The notes beneath the pieces are model-generated. The model was not told the DNA's origin. It made no database searches and was given only the letters and a program-made list of their open reading frames with translations. The position numbers were made by a program, and so were the translations under genes. From positions 744,001 through 808,000 of the forward strand of contig NZ_VLLF01000001.1 of assembly GCF_007830545.1 (NCBI RefSeq): DNA of 64,000 nt, written 5' to 3'. This document shows, in pieces, positions 53,788 to 64,000 of the stretch; within the stretch, counting starts at the first letter, position 1, and the number at the start of each line of letters is the position of its first letter. Origin of the DNA: Roseibium hamelinense. GTDB lineage: Bacteria; Pseudomonadota; Alphaproteobacteria; Rhizobiales; Stappiaceae.

Positions 53788-55609
53788 ATTCTGCAGCCGA
53801 CTGCTCGGTGTCCGGCTTGCGGGATTCCTGAAACTGCAATTCGCACAAGCGCCGGTAAACACCATCTTGCTGGAATAGGCTTTGGTGTGTGCCGTTCTCG
53901 ATCACCCGGCCGCGATCGAACACCTGGATCATGTCCGCATCGCGAACGGTTGACAGCCGGTGTGCAATAACCAAGGTGGTTCGACCCTCCATCAAGCGCT
54001 TGAGCGCCGACTGGACCTTGGCTTCCGATTCGGCATCCAGCGCCGAAGTTGCTTCATCGAGCAAAAGGATCGGCGCATTGCGCAGCATGGCCCGGGCAAT
54101 CGCGATCCGTTGGCGCTGACCGCCAGACAAACGCCCACCGCCCTCGCCGGCAGGTGCGTCGTAGCCTCCGGGCATTTCCATGATGAAGTCATCGGCATTG
54201 GCATCGATTGCGGCTTGCCGGATCTCGTCAAATGTAGCCTCGGGGCGTCCCAATGCGATGTTGTCGCGTATGGAGACATCAAACAGGAAAGTGTCCTGGG
54301 TAACGACCGCAATGTTCCTGCGCAAGCTTTCGACCGTGACGTCTCGAATGTTTTGCCCGTCGATGGTGATCGATCCGCGGTCAACATCGTAGAACCGCTC
54401 CAGAAGAGCAAAGACTGTGGATTTGCCAGCGCCTGACGCGCCAACAAGTGCGGTCGTCTTGCCGGCCTCGGCCACCATCGACAACCCGGACAAGACGGAC
54501 GGCTCGCCGTATGAGAACCGCACTTCCTCAATCACCACCTTCCCTTTCGGCACCGCCAGCTCTGCCGCGCCATCGGCATCGACAAGCGCAGGATGATCGT
54601 CAAGGAGCTCATACATTAGCCGCACGCCAACCAGGCTCTTGCTCAAATTGACCTGCAAGCGGGCCAGACGGCGCGCCGGATCATAGGCCAGCAGCAAAGC
54701 GGTGATGAAGGAGAAGAAAGCTCCCGGATCCTTGCCGAGCTCAACAACCGAATAGCCGCCATAAAGGATCACCATGCCAACGGCAAAACCGCCAAGCGTT
54801 TCCATCAGGGGGGATGTGCGGGCGCTCAGGGCCGCGATCTTGTTGGCCTGCTTTTCGACATCGCCCACTGCGCTGTCCATGCGCCTGCGCATTTCCGGCT
54901 CGACGCCGAAGGCTTTGACAATCCGGATCCCCAGCGCGGTTTCCTGCAAGACCGACATGATCCGCGTGGATGACACAAACTGCGACTTGGCGTGTTTTCG
55001 AACCCGCCGCACAAGCAAAGAAACACCGATCACAGCCGGCGGCATGATGACGAGCGCGATGACGCTCAACAGCGGGTCCTGAGCAACCATGACAAAAACA
55101 AGGCCGATCAACGTCAGAAGATCCCGCCCCAGGGTGACGACAATCATGTCGATCACACCGCGTGCGTCCCCTGCCCCCTGGTTGATCCGCACGGCCAGGT
55201 CGCCAAGCGCCGTCCGGTCAAAGTAGGACATGTCCTGCTGTGTCAGCCGCTGGAACAGCCGCTTTTGCAGGCGGGCTACAATCGAGTTGCCGATCCTGCT
55301 CAAAACGATCATCTGGCCGTAACTGGCAGCACCTTTCACTGAAAAGATGACCAGAACAGCCGCCGCAATCACGTAGACCATGGCCGGATCTTTGTTGACG
55401 AAGACCTCGTTGATCACGTCCTTCATGATCCAGGCGCTGGCCGCCGTTGAGCCCGCAACAAATGCCATAAAAACAAACGCAAGCGCATATTTCGGCGCAT
55501 AGGCCCGGCCGTTTTCGACCAAGAGGCGTTTGACGAGCTGAACGGTGCCCTCCGGGTCGGTCCAGACCTGCCATTTTGCAGGGTTATGCAATTTCAATCT
55601 GCCTTCCAT
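53786..55609 (-). CDS. ABC exporter (fused permease-ATPase), MsbA-like
   Basis: A half-transporter of 607 residues that works as a homodimer. Six transmembrane helices in the first ~330 residues (first about 40-60), then an ATPase domain (about 355-590) with Walker A GASGAGKST, Q-loop AVVTQDTFLF, signature RLSGGQRQRIAIARAML, Walker B ILLLDEATSALD and H-loop VIAHRLSTV. It resembles MsbA and related lipid or drug exporters of alphaproteobacteria, but substrate is not predictable from sequence. 72 bases downstream of aspS on the same strand. Confidence 0.9.
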   Translation of the reverse strand: MEGRLKLHNPAKWQVWTDPEGTVQLVKRLLVENGRAYAPKYALAFVFMAFVAGSTAASAWIMKDVINEVFVNKDPAMVYVIAAAVLVIFSVKGAASYGQMIVLSRIGNSIVARLQKRLFQRLTQQDMSYFDRTALGDLAVRINQGAGDARGVIDMIVVTLGRDLLTLIGLVFVMVAQDPLLSVIALVIMPPAVIGVSLLVRRVRKHAKSQFVSSTRIMSVLQETALGIRIVKAFGVEPEMRRRMDSAVGDVEKQANKIAALSARTSPLMETLGGFAVGMVILYGGYSVVELGKDPGAFFSFITALLLAYDPARRLARLQVNLSKSLVGVRLMYELLDDHPALVDADGAAELAVPKGKVVIEEVRFSYGEPSVLSGLSMVAEAGKTTALVGASGAGKSTVFALLERFYDVDRGSITIDGQNIRDVTVESLRRNIAVVTQDTFLFDVSIRDNIALGRPEATFDEIRQAAIDANADDFIMEMPGGYDAPAGEGGGRLSGGQRQRIAIARAMLRNAPILLLDEATSALDAESEAKVQSALKRLMEGRTTLVIAHRLSTVRDADMIQVFDRGRVIENGTHQSLFQQDGVYRRLCELQFQESRKPDTEQSAAE

Positions 55610-55681
55610 ATGGCAAGGGCCGGATATCCGGCCCAGGCGATGTCGTATCTATAAGCTATTTGGCTCCGATGTGGGAGCGCC

Positions 55682-57463
55682 TCAGCTCTCAGGCAAGTTG
55701 AGGCGCAAATGCAACTCGCGCAGCTGGGCCGGTGTTGGCTCGTTCGGCGCGCCCATCATCAGGTCTTCGGCCTTCTGGTTCATCGGGAACAGCATGACCT
55801 CGCGGATGTTGGCCTCATCGGCCAGCAGCATCACGATCCGGTCGATGCCGGCTGCGCAGCCACCATGGGGCGGCGCACCATACTGGAACGCGTTGACCAT
55901 GCCGCCGAAGCGCTTGTCGACCTCTTCGGCCGGATACCCGGCGATTTCAAAGGCCTTGTACATGATTTCCGGCTTGTGGTTCCGGATCGCGCCGGACACG
56001 AGCTCGTTGCCGTTACAGGTCAGATCGTACTGGTAACCCTTGACCTCAAGCGGGTCGCCCTCGAGCGCTTCCATCCCGCCCTGCGGCATGGAGAAAGGAT
56101 TGTGCTCGAAATCGATCTCGCCGGTTTCCTCATCCTTTTCGTAAATCGGGAAGTCAACGATCCAGGCGAATTCGAAGCGGTTGAGATCGGTGTGACCAAG
56201 CTCGACGCCGATGATGTCGCGGGCCTTGGCCGCAACGCGCTCGAACGCCTTCGGCTTGCCACCGAGGAAGAACGCTGCATCACCCATCTCGAGGCCGAGC
56301 TGCTGGCGGATGGCTTCGGTCCGCTCCGGGCCAATGTTCTTAGCCAGCGGCCCGGCCGCTTCCATCGAGCCGTCCTCGGCCTTGCGCCAGAAGATGTATC
56401 CCATGCCCGGCAGGCCCTCTTCCTGGGCGAACTTGTTCATCCGGTCGCAGAATTTGCGGGACCCGCCCTTGGGTGCCGGGATGGCGCGGATTTCAGTGCC
56501 AGGCTGTTCCAGAAGCTTTGCGAAAATTGCGAAACCGGAGCCTTCGAAATGCTCCGAAACCACCTGCATTTTGATCGGGTTCCGCAAGTCCGGCTTGTCC
56601 GAGCCGTACCACAGAGCGGCGTCCCTGTAGGCGATTTGCGGCCAGTCGCGGTTCACCGGACGACCATTGCCGAATTTTTCGAAACACCCGGCAATCACCG
56701 GCTCGATCGTGTCGAACACGTCCTGCTGGGTGACGAAGGACATCTCCATGTCGAGCTGATAAAAATCGGTCGGCGAGCGGTCGGCGCGCGGATCTTCATC
56801 GCGGAAACACGGCGCGATCTGAAAGTATTTGTCGAAGCCCGAGACCATCAGCAGCTGCTTGAACTGCTGCGGGGCTTGCGGCAAGGCATAAAACTTGCCC
56901 GGATGCAGACGGGACGGCACCAGGAAGTCGCGCGCGCCTTCCGGGGAGGATGCGGTAATGATCGGCGTCTGAAATTCGTTGAACCCGATGGACCACATGC
57001 GCTCACGCAGATCCTTGACCACCTCGGAGCGCAGAATCATGTTGTTGTGCAGCTTCTCGCGGCGCAAATCGAGATAGCGGTACTTCAGCCGTACCTCTTC
57101 CGGGTAGTCCAGTTCGCCAAAGACCGGTAGCGGCAGTTCTTTCGCACTGCCGAGCACTTCCATGTCGCGGATGAAAATCTCGACCTCGCCGGTCGGAATG
57201 CCGGAATTGATGGTCTCATCCGTCCGCTTTTTCACTTCACCATCGATGCGAATGCACCACTCGGAACGCACTGTTTCGGCCAAAGCAAAGGCATCACTGT
57301 CCGGGTCAACAACGCACTGCGTAATTCCGTAGTGGTCGCGCAGGTCGATGAACAGGAGACCGCCATGGTCACGCACGCGGTGGACCCAGCCTGACAGGCG
57401 CGTGTTTTCGCCGACATGGGATGCGCGCAAGTCGCCGCACGTATGACTGCGGAAAGGATGCAT
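55682..57463 (-). CDS. aspS: Aspartyl-tRNA synthetase
   Basis: Charges tRNA-Asp. 593 residues, the bacterial type: N-terminal OB fold ([24 protein letters not shown]), class II motif 2 ([24 protein letters not shown]), the inserted GAD domain and motif 3 ([12 protein letters not shown]). Alphaproteobacteria often use a non-discriminating AspRS that also charges tRNA-Asn; whether this one does cannot be read by eye. Ribosome site GAGGA before ATG. In related genomes aspS and rnd are close neighbours; here four genes for signalling and a ParA protein lie between. Confidence 0.97.
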   Translation of the reverse strand: MHPFRSHTCGDLRASHVGENTRLSGWVHRVRDHGGLLFIDLRDHYGITQCVVDPDSDAFALAETVRSEWCIRIDGEVKKRTDETINSGIPTGEVEIFIRDMEVLGSAKELPLPVFGELDYPEEVRLKYRYLDLRREKLHNNMILRSEVVKDLRERMWSIGFNEFQTPIITASSPEGARDFLVPSRLHPGKFYALPQAPQQFKQLLMVSGFDKYFQIAPCFRDEDPRADRSPTDFYQLDMEMSFVTQQDVFDTIEPVIAGCFEKFGNGRPVNRDWPQIAYRDAALWYGSDKPDLRNPIKMQVVSEHFEGSGFAIFAKLLEQPGTEIRAIPAPKGGSRKFCDRMNKFAQEEGLPGMGYIFWRKAEDGSMEAAGPLAKNIGPERTEAIRQQLGLEMGDAAFFLGGKPKAFERVAAKARDIIGVELGHTDLNRFEFAWIVDFPIYEKDEETGEIDFEHNPFSMPQGGMEALEGDPLEVKGYQYDLTCNGNELVSGAIRNHKPEIMYKAFEIAGYPAEEVDKRFGGMVNAFQYGAPPHGGCAAGIDRIVMLLADEANIREVMLFPMNQKAEDLMMGAPNEPTPAQLRELHLRLNLPES

Positions 57464-57684
57464 TGTGTCCTCGATTTTTTATTCTTGACTGAAAATTGCT
57501 TCGGCCTGCACAAGGCAGGCCGGTCGGGGCTGCACAAGCCACGGCACGCGCCGAAAGTCAAGGGAAAGGCTTGGGTCGGGCTGGACCGGCCCGCAAAAAA
57601 TGCGGCACCGTTAGACAGAGCCAGGACCGATTGAATGAACCAGCAGCGGCAAACAACCGCCTGCCCGTTCAGCCGAAGTGTCCG

Positions 57685-59028
57685 CTAGCCGTTCATCTGT
57701 CGGACATCATCGAAAAAGCGGTTGATTTCCGTGGCAATTGTTTGCGCACCCAGCTCCATGTCTTTGGATGCATCCAGGAACGATCTGGCCGTATCATCAG
57801 ACAGATTGATTGCCGTTTGAACACTCTGGATGTTGCCGGACAGAACAGACGCGCCATTGGCCACGGTTTGTACGCTGGACGATATTTCGCTGGTGGCTGC
57901 CCCCTGCTCCTCAATGGCGGCCGCAATTGACGCTGTCATTTCGTCAAGTTGCCGGACGACTTCCGCAATTGTCTCTATGGAACCGACTGCGCTTGAGGTT
58001 GCGCCTTGAATCTCTCCGATTTGCTGGCTGATTTCTTCAGTCGCCTTGGACGTTTGGGTCGCAAGTTCCTTCACTTCCGCCGCGACGACCGCAAATCCCT
58101 TGCCTGCCTCACCGGCGCGGGCGGCCTCGATTGTAGCGTTCAGGGCCAAAAGATTTGTTTGTTCGGCAATCGCCTGAATCAATCCGACCACATCCCCGAT
58201 CTTTTGTGCGCCGCCGGCCAGGCTTTGGACGTCACCTGTCGTCTTTTCCGCGCTGGACCGCGCGTTGTTGGCAATGTCCGACGCGCCGGAGATCTGCTTT
58301 GAGATTTCAAGAATCGATGCTGACAGTTCCTCCGTCGCGGAGGCTACCGTTTGGACATTGAGTTGGGATTCTTCTGAAACTGTGGTCGCGGTTTCGGTCT
58401 CCGACCGGGCCGATCCGGACACCTCGATCAAGCCGCCTGCATCCGAGGCCATGGTGCGCGCGCCGGATCCAATGGAATCCAGCGGTTGCGCGATAATCTG
58501 CTCAAAATTGGAAATGGCCGCGTTCAGAGCCTTCGTCTTGTCCGCCTGCTTTTCGATTAGAACGGCCTGATAGGTGGACACTGCCATATCGAGATCAAAC
58601 ATCACCGCGGTTGTGACATTGGACAGCGCGCGCGCCAGTTTGCCCGGCGAAAACCGGAACTTCTTGATCAAGGCGTCCTGCAGGTGGATCAAAACAAACT
58701 TATAGCCGGCAATGTACCACCTCGGCTCCAGGCCAATGCGGCTGTGCACCCGGCCGATTCGGTTGATGCTGTCCACGTAGTCTTGATCAAACCCTTGGGT
58801 AAACAGCTTCCGCCAGTGTTTCTTCTGGGCATTTTCGAGACGCGGCTGCTTGTCACCGATCATCCCCGCCATTTCCGGATGCTTGCTCAAATGAGTGTAG
58901 AATGCGGTCAAGATACCGTCGACATCCTTTTCAAGGGCCGGCCAAATGGACCGCAGGCCCGCAACAACGATTTCATCAATATCAGCAAATCGCAGCCGTT
59001 CATGGACGGCCTCGGAGGCACGGGACAT
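57685..59028 (-). CDS. Globin-coupled sensor chemotaxis transducer (HemAT-like)
   Basis: A soluble haem-based oxygen sensor for aerotaxis. 447 residues: an N-terminal globin sensor domain (about 1-160) with the proximal haem ligand H95 in [18 protein letters not shown], the family signature, and Y44 in a distal position; then a linker and a methyl-accepting signalling domain (about 190-445) with the conserved tip [34 protein letters not shown]. No transmembrane helix. I chose ATG at 59028-59026 after GAAAGG; a TTG at 59049 is less likely. Divergent from a GGDEF-EAL protein gene, 330 bases apart. Confidence 0.92.
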   Translation of the reverse strand: MSRASEAVHERLRFADIDEIVVAGLRSIWPALEKDVDGILTAFYTHLSKHPEMAGMIGDKQPRLENAQKKHWRKLFTQGFDQDYVDSINRIGRVHSRIGLEPRWYIAGYKFVLIHLQDALIKKFRFSPGKLARALSNVTTAVMFDLDMAVSTYQAVLIEKQADKTKALNAAISNFEQIIAQPLDSIGSGARTMASDAGGLIEVSGSARSETETATTVSEESQLNVQTVASATEELSASILEISKQISGASDIANNARSSAEKTTGDVQSLAGGAQKIGDVVGLIQAIAEQTNLLALNATIEAARAGEAGKGFAVVAAEVKELATQTSKATEEISQQIGEIQGATSSAVGSIETIAEVVRQLDEMTASIAAAIEEQGAATSEISSSVQTVANGASVLSGNIQSVQTAINLSDDTARSFLDASKDMELGAQTIATEINRFFDDVRQMNG

Positions 59029-59049
59029 AAAAGAGCACCTTTCAAGCAA

Positions 59050-59360
59050 CTATCTTCCGTATAGTTATTCCCGCCCATTAAATAAAAGTGAATCAAGCCT
59101 ACTAAAGATTGCCGCACTCGGTGCCACTTAAATAATTCTCAGGCGAGCCAGAGCCAAACACCTCAAATTATTGGGAAATATGACAATAATACGTTTCAAC
59201 ACGTACTCGACAACTGCAACTTTTGCGAACATTTTTTGGGGAAGGTGTTATTTTTCGAAAAACCAGCACACATTCTTTACGCTCCACGTGAAGGATTGCG
59301 CTGTATTTGAAGAACATAACAAATCGCGAATACTATCGATAAATCCGGATCAACAATAAG
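59050..59360. other. AT-rich divergent region between two signalling genes
   Basis: About 310 bases, clearly AT-rich, between the globin chemoreceptor and the GGDEF-EAL gene. Inverted AATAATT / AATTATT segments occur (about 59129 and 59166) but are loosely spaced. No gene and no convincing promoter core was fixed. Confidence 0.45.
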
Positions 59361-61604
59361 ATGCAAACAATTGTAAATATTAACGAGGCAAAAGGTGAGC
59401 ATAATTGCATTCTGAAATTACTGGATACCATTTTAACGGATCAGTCTGACGATACATCCCTGGAAGACGTTCTCGGTCATGCCTTGGATGTGCTCACCGA
59501 CCACCCGTGCGGACAAAAGGTCCGAAAGCTCGGTATCTTCATTCGCGACCCTAAAACCGAAGAGCTAAAGCTCACAGTTCAAAAAAGCATCAGCCCAGAC
59601 TATGGTTCGTCCTGCTGCCTGGAGAGCTGCAGCCTGCCCCTCAGTATCAGCGCCGTATCCAAGCGCAAAACGCGGTTCGGCTCATGCCCAAACTGCTTTA
59701 CGGACCCCGCGGTTGAAAACTTTGAAACGCAGCACTTTTACAGCATACCGATCATAGCGGAACGGCACATTCTGGGAACGCTGGTTCTGTGTGTCCCGGC
59801 AAGCTATTGCTACGGCGCGGCCGACATCGCGATTCTGGAACGCTTTTGCCAGATTCTCGGGTTGCTGATCTTGTCCGCTCAAAGAGCTCTGGAGATTTCA
59901 AAGCATTCGCGTTTGCTCGCAACCTCAAATGACAGGCATCGCGAACTTCTGTCGGTCATCGAAGACCATACGATATTTTCCCGCACGGACACGGCGGGAC
60001 GGATTGTCGATGTTAACGACGCGCTGGTCGAAATCAGCGGCTACAGCCGGGATGAGCTGATCGGTGCGCCACACAGCCTGCTTAATTCCGGGCACCACGA
60101 CCCACCATTCTGGCACAATTTCTGGCGTACCATCGCGTCCGGCCAGACCTGGCGCGGTGAAATCTGCAACCGGACTAAAACCGGCGAACTCTACTGGGTC
60201 GACAGCATTGTGGCGCCCCTGCGAGGGGCAGACAACAAGATCGAAAACTACATCTCGGTCCGGTTCGAGATCACGGAGCGCAAGGCCGCGCAAAAGCGTA
60301 TTGAGTGCCTTGCCTACTACGACACGCTCACCGGGCTTCCAAATCGTGCTCACACAATCCAGACCATTCAAAAGACCCTGGACGAAAACGGCGCAGGGGA
60401 AAGGGTCTTGGCGCTCTACTACTTGGATCTCGACCGGTTCAAAGACATCAATGACAAAAGAGGGCATGCCGCGGGTGATCAGGTCTTGGCAACCGTTGCA
60501 TCACGCCTGAAGTCCCTTTGCCCCGAAAAAGCGTTCCTTGGCCGGCTGGGCAGCGATGAATTCGCCGTCATCTGCGACGTCGCGACCAGGCAGGAGGCAC
60601 TGCAAATTTCAGAGCGTTTTCAGACCGTTCTGCAAGATCCGATCCAGGTATCGGGAGAACGGTTTGCCTTGGGGTTGAGCATCGGAATCGCATTTGCACC
60701 GTTCCACGCGAGCGACGCGGACAGTTTGTTGAGCCGGGCTGACATGGCGATGTACCAGGCCAAAACCACCGGGGCCGGATCGGTTCTTTATTCCCAGAGC
60801 ATGGCAGATGCGTTGCTCCGCCGGCAGCTCGTGTCCGACCGACTGAAGCATGCGCTGGACGCAGGTGCATTTTATCTCGCGTTCCAGCCGCAAGTTCATC
60901 TTGCGGATGAGAAATTCAGCGGCTGCGAAGTACTGCTGAGGTGGCGCGATGACGAGCTCGGCAACGTCAGCCCGGCAGAATTCATCCCGATCGCGGAAGA
61001 GCTTGGCCTGATGGACCGGTTAGGCGTATGGGTGATCTCGGAAACCTGCCGTCATATCATCGATTGGGCAAGCCGCGGCCTGTTTGTCCCCGGCCGGCTT
61101 GCCCTCAACATTTCAGCGCAAGAACTCATGTCGCCCAATTATGTCGGCACATTGCAGGAAACGCTTGGCAAATTCGGCTGCGACCCCGGTTCTTTCGAGC
61201 TTGAAATCACGGAACATGGCCTGATGCGCGATATTATCGCCGGCAAGGAGACGCTCATTAATCTCGAAGAGCTGGGGTTTCGCATCGCCATTGATGACTT
61301 CGGCACCGGGTATTCTTCGCTCTCATATGTGAAGCATTTCGCTGCCAACCAGCTCAAAATCGATCTGTCGTTTGTCCGCGACATGATGATCGACCAGGTA
61401 AGCCATGACATAGTTGCGGCGACCGTTGCGATGTCCGAAAAGCTCGGTATGGAAACCGTCGCAGAGGGCGTGGAAACCAAAGAGCAGGCAGATGCCCTCA
61501 AAGCGATGAACTGCCCGATTGCCCAGGGCTATTATTACTCAAGACCGTTGGGAGCACAGGAGTTCGAAGAAACCTGGCTGATGGGCGCCAACTCTCCCGC
61601 TTGA
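59361..61604 (+). CDS. GAF-PAS-GGDEF-EAL cyclic-di-GMP signalling protein
   Basis: A cytoplasmic protein of 747 residues. A GAF-like domain (about 15-175) with a striking cysteine cluster (C85, C86, C90, C109, C112); a PAS domain (about 190-310, IVDVNDALVEISGYSRDELIG, ending ISVRFEITERK); GGDEF (about 320-475) with active-site residues G397-S-D-E-F, a degenerate second glycine, and no RxxD I-site; then EAL (about 485-735) with EVLLRW, NISAQ, EITEHGLM, AIDDFGTGYSSL, LKIDLSF and AEGVET, apparently complete. It is probably a phosphodiesterase, with the GGDEF half perhaps regulatory. No strong ribosome site at ATG 59361. Confidence 0.9.
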   Translation: MQTIVNINEAKGEHNCILKLLDTILTDQSDDTSLEDVLGHALDVLTDHPCGQKVRKLGIFIRDPKTEELKLTVQKSISPDYGSSCCLESCSLPLSISAVSKRKTRFGSCPNCFTDPAVENFETQHFYSIPIIAERHILGTLVLCVPASYCYGAADIAILERFCQILGLLILSAQRALEISKHSRLLATSNDRHRELLSVIEDHTIFSRTDTAGRIVDVNDALVEISGYSRDELIGAPHSLLNSGHHDPPFWHNFWRTIASGQTWRGEICNRTKTGELYWVDSIVAPLRGADNKIENYISVRFEITERKAAQKRIECLAYYDTLTGLPNRAHTIQTIQKTLDENGAGERVLALYYLDLDRFKDINDKRGHAAGDQVLATVASRLKSLCPEKAFLGRLGSDEFAVICDVATRQEALQISERFQTVLQDPIQVSGERFALGLSIGIAFAPFHASDADSLLSRADMAMYQAKTTGAGSVLYSQSMADALLRRQLVSDRLKHALDAGAFYLAFQPQVHLADEKFSGCEVLLRWRDDELGNVSPAEFIPIAEELGLMDRLGVWVISETCRHIIDWASRGLFVPGRLALNISAQELMSPNYVGTLQETLGKFGCDPGSFELEITEHGLMRDIIAGKETLINLEELGFRIAIDDFGTGYSSLSYVKHFAANQLKIDLSFVRDMMIDQVSHDIVAATVAMSEKLGMETVAEGVETKEQADALKAMNCPIAQGYYYSRPLGAQEFEETWLMGANSPA

Positions 61605-61672
61605 GCACCAACGCGGCAATGCCGTTGCAAGACCTGGCGCGTCCTGCAACAGATGCCTAAGATCCTTAGACA

Positions 61673-62296
61673 TCAGTCCACAGCCTGCAGCAACGGATGC
61701 CACTGATTGCGCATTTCGCTTGACCGGCCATCCTTATAATCAAAAATCCCCGAACCGTTTGCGGCATGTTTTGCGTAGGCAACCCGGTCGGATATGCGGC
61801 ACAAAACGGGGTATCCTTTTTTGGCAAGCGTCTGTTCCAACTCTGCAATTTGAGTAGAACTCCGGTTGATCCGGTTGGCGATGAGATAGATCTCCGCCTT
61901 GCCCTTGCGCACGCGCTTGATATCTGAAATGCCATCGAGAAACTTGACAGTGGCCTGCCAATCGAAGGCCGAGGGCAAGACCGGAACGATGATGTCGGAC
62001 GCTTCCGCGATCAGGTTTTTCGCCAACTCCGACCGCAACCCTCCCGGTCCGTCAATGACAATCGCATCCAGTTTCTTGTCCTTGTCGCCGATGGCCTCTT
62101 CCTTGGTCCAGTTCAAGCTCTCGATCGCCGCCAGATCCGCCGGCCGGCGCTTTGTCCAGGACAAGCTGGACTTCTGCCGGTCGGCATCAGCCAGCGCCAC
62201 ATCCTCGCCCCGGTTGGCCAGCGCGACTGCGAGATTTGTTGCAATCGTTGTTTTGCCGCAACCGCCCTTTGAATTCACGACGAGAATCTTCCGCAT
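61673..62296 (-). CDS. ParA/MinD-family ATPase, stand-alone
   Basis: A 207-residue ParA-type ATPase with deviant Walker A KGGCGKTT (K10, K15), switch I region DADRQKSSLSWTKRRP and Walker B AIVIDGPGG. No parB partner follows, so it is not a plasmid or chromosome partition pair; such stand-alone proteins position large assemblies such as chemoreceptor clusters (ParC/PpfA type), fitting the chemotaxis and c-di-GMP neighbours. I chose ATG at 62296-62294 after GGAGGG; a frame from 62359 adds 21 unconserved residues. Divergent from rnd. Confidence 0.85.
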   Translation of the reverse strand: MRKILVVNSKGGCGKTTIATNLAVALANRGEDVALADADRQKSSLSWTKRRPADLAAIESLNWTKEEAIGDKDKKLDAIVIDGPGGLRSELAKNLIAEASDIIVPVLPSAFDWQATVKFLDGISDIKRVRKGKAEIYLIANRINRSSTQIAELEQTLAKKGYPVLCRISDRVAYAKHAANGSGIFDYKDGRSSEMRNQWHPLLQAVD

Positions 62297-62455
62297 GCTG
62301 GCCCTCCGCTTGCCCGAGCCCTGTTGGCTTCGGCCTGTTTGTGTGTCCTGCCCGAACATAAGTGCACTATTTGCGCTTTTTCAAGATCCTGTGCCGCGAA
62401 AGTTGCCATTTCGTGGCGACAAAGCGGCAGGACTGAGGTATAGCTCTCGATCACC

Positions 62456-63631
62456 ATGGATGTGATTACAACAACAAACGACCTCGCCGCTGCCTGCCAA
62501 CGTCTTGCCGCCCATGACTACGTCACGGTTGATACAGAATTTTTGCGGGAAAGCACTTTCTGGCCAAAGCTATGTGTCATTCAAATGGCCGGGCCGGATA
62601 TGGCATTCATTGTCGACGCATTGTCAGAAGGACTGGACCTTGCCCCGTTCTTCGAGCTGATGCGCGACCAGACAACGACGAAGGTTTTTCATGCCGCCCG
62701 GCAGGATATCGAGATCGTGTTTCATCTCGGTCATCTGATCCCTGCGCCGCTGTTTGACACACAAGTCGCGGCAATGGTCTGCGGTTTCGGCGATTCGATC
62801 TCCTATGACCAGTTGATCTACAAGGTCACTGGCGCCCGAATCGACAAATCCTCCCGTTTTACCGACTGGGCCCGGCGGCCGCTGACTAAGAAACAGCTCG
62901 ACTACGCGCTCGCCGACGTTACGCATTTGCGCGACGCCTATCAGTTCCTGAAAGCGAATCTGGCCGAACAAAATCGGACGCATTGGGTTCAGGACGAGAT
63001 GGAGGTGCTGACCTCCGAGGGCACATACCGCACCGAGCCGGCAAATGCCTGGCAGCGTTTGAAAATGCGGGTCCGCAAGCCAATAGAACTGGCGGTCATG
63101 ATGGAACTGGCCGCTTGGCGCGAACGCGAAGCCCAAAACCGGGATGTGCCGCGCAGCCGTGTCCTCAAGGACGATGCGATATACGAAATTGCGGCACAGC
63201 AGCCGAACACGGCCGACAGCCTTGGACGGCTGCGGACCATCCCACGGGGTTTCGAGCGCTCAAAAGCGGCAGATGAAATCCTGAAGGCTGTCAATCGGGC
63301 GCTCGACCTTCCGAAAGACGAGCTGCCAAAGCTGCCGAAAGGACGCCCCGCGCCAGACGGTTCGGCAGCTGCTGTGGACCTTCTGAAGGTTCTGTTAAAG
63401 CTGGTCAGTGAAGCACATGGCGTTGCCGCCAAGGTGATTGCGACGGTTGACGACCTTGAAAAAATCGCAGCTGATGATCACGCCGACGTGGCCGCATTGA
63501 AAGGCTGGCGGCGGGAATTGTTCGGCGAAACGGCTCTCAAGCTGAAACGCGGCGAAGTCGCCCTCGCTTTCCAGAACCGTCAAATCGTAGCTCTTCCACA
63601 ACACACCGAGCAGGCGCAGGCGGCCGAATAG
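62456..63631 (+). CDS. rnd: Ribonuclease D
   Basis: A 3'-to-5' exoribonuclease that trims tRNA and other small stable RNA ends. 391 residues with the DEDD-y active site: D26-x-E28 in [10 protein letters not shown] in [11 protein letters not shown], and Y-x3-D in [13 protein letters not shown]; followed by an HRDC domain (about 210-285). It lies next to ppx on the far side. Assignment is firm. Confidence 0.95.
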   Translation: MDVITTTNDLAAACQRLAAHDYVTVDTEFLRESTFWPKLCVIQMAGPDMAFIVDALSEGLDLAPFFELMRDQTTTKVFHAARQDIEIVFHLGHLIPAPLFDTQVAAMVCGFGDSISYDQLIYKVTGARIDKSSRFTDWARRPLTKKQLDYALADVTHLRDAYQFLKANLAEQNRTHWVQDEMEVLTSEGTYRTEPANAWQRLKMRVRKPIELAVMMELAAWREREAQNRDVPRSRVLKDDAIYEIAAQQPNTADSLGRLRTIPRGFERSKAADEILKAVNRALDLPKDELPKLPKGRPAPDGSAAAVDLLKVLLKLVSEAHGVAAKVIATVDDLEKIAADDHADVAALKGWRRELFGETALKLKRGEVALAFQNRQIVALPQHTEQAQAAE

Positions 63632-63708
63632 CCGCCTTTGCCGTTTTTGTCCGCGGTTGCAGCCTCGCAGCTCCTGTCAGATCTTCAAACCCGCTTCAAA
63701 AGCCGTGA

Positions 63709-64000
63709 CTACGCGTCTTGCGCAATGCGGATGTCGGCGCTGCTGCCGATGGTCTTGGCCAACTGGTCGAAGCGGCGGCGCAAACGTTCTCCGTCAAAAG
63801 CGGCAAGATTTTCAGGAAGTTCCAGCTCGATTCCATCCTTGGTGCTGCGGATTTGCACTTGCGGCAGAATGCCCTCCATGGAGGCGCTGAGCAGTGAGGC
63901 CACCCGCAAGGCAGCTCCGAGCACTTTGGCCCTGTACCGCAGCCTGTCTGTGAAAAGCTGCCGGATAACCGGCGAGAGTTTGCCCTCCCCCAATCCCTGA
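63709..64000 (-). CDS. ppx: Exopolyphosphatase Ppx/GppA family, C-terminal part; 5' end outside window
   Basis: The C-terminal ~97 residues of a Ppx/GppA-type phosphatase, which degrades polyphosphate or the pppGpp signal. Visible is the HD-like C-terminal segment RLRYRAKVLGAALRVASLLSASMEGILPQVQI and the ending LRRRFDQLAKTIGSSADIRI. The frame is open to the window edge (codons before the TTG at 63993 are in-frame), so it is a partial gene. Lies tail to tail with rnd. Ppx rather than GppA is a guess from genomic context in rhizobia. Confidence 0.75.
   Translation of the reverse strand, partial: QGLGEGKLSPVIRQLFTDRLRYRAKVLGAALRVASLLSASMEGILPQVQIRSTKDGIELELPENLAAFDGERLRRRFDQLAKTIGSSADIRIAQDA

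Noticed and set aside
55709..57130. 473-codon plus-strand frame antisense to aspS
   Set aside because: Complement of a conserved gene, translation of low quality, no start signals.
1..64000. tRNA, rRNA or CRISPR array
   Set aside because: Intergenic regions were scanned for cloverleaf-like and regularly spaced repeats; none was found.

Overview
The window reads as chromosomal DNA of a marine or soil alphaproteobacterium of the Rhizobiales/Stappiaceae type. This is an inference from gene content: an NDUFA12-type complex I accessory protein, a nifS-like/sufBCDS/sufT/sufA operon with an Irr-type iron box instead of an adjacent iscR, a B12-dependent ribonucleotide reductase, bacterial-type aspS near rnd and ppx, and an E. 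coli-like rbs cluster. Base composition is GC-rich except in one stretch around 20.55-24.6 kb. No tRNA, rRNA or CRISPR array was seen.

Layout. 1-5.6 kb: 3' part of parE, a sulfotransferase-like gene, a DEAD-box helicase and a diguanylate cyclase. 5.6-13.4 kb (minus strand): Fe-S assembly operon nifS-like, sufB, sufC, sufD, sufS, sufT and sufA, followed by tenA. Its promoter at about 13.6 kb carries an Irr-like box at the predicted start point. 13.7-16.2 kb: hydrolase, GNAT acetyltransferase, NDUFA12-like protein and a response regulator. 16.9-20.5 kb: nrdJ.

20.55-24.6 kb is an accessory insertion: an IS630-family element, then a compact two-gene type I CBASS-like anti-phage module (patatin phospholipase capV plus a CD-NTase). 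It sits between nrdJ and a chemoreceptor with a C-terminal PilZ domain. 27.4-33.4 kb: complete ribose operon rbsBACDK-rbsR with a LacI-type operator and an attenuator hairpin after rbsB. 33.5-39.5 kb: a TetR regulator diverges from a four-gene overlapping operon (flavin monooxygenase, BASS-family transporter, two SDR proteins), followed by a FadL-like porin. This is a candidate pathway for a hydrophobic substrate. 39.6-45.5 kb: MgtC-like protein, winged-helix regulator, orphan solute-binding protein, an OxyR-like LysR regulator that lacks both redox cysteines but faces a textbook four-part OxyR-type site, two small proteins, and two ureide catabolism genes. 45.6-50.5 kb: TetR-MFP-RND efflux operon with two tandem operators. 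50.6-64 kb: CSS-EAL phosphodiesterase, an exported protein of unknown function, ABC exporter, aspS, globin-coupled chemoreceptor, GAF-PAS-GGDEF-EAL protein, ParA-like ATPase, rnd and the 3' part of ppx.

Recurring themes are cyclic-di-GMP signalling (four proteins), iron/Fe-S/oxygen sensing, and local transcriptional control visible as palindromes. The strongest candidates for a second look are the CBASS module, the cysteine-less OxyR-like regulator with its operator, and the hydrophobic-substrate cluster.
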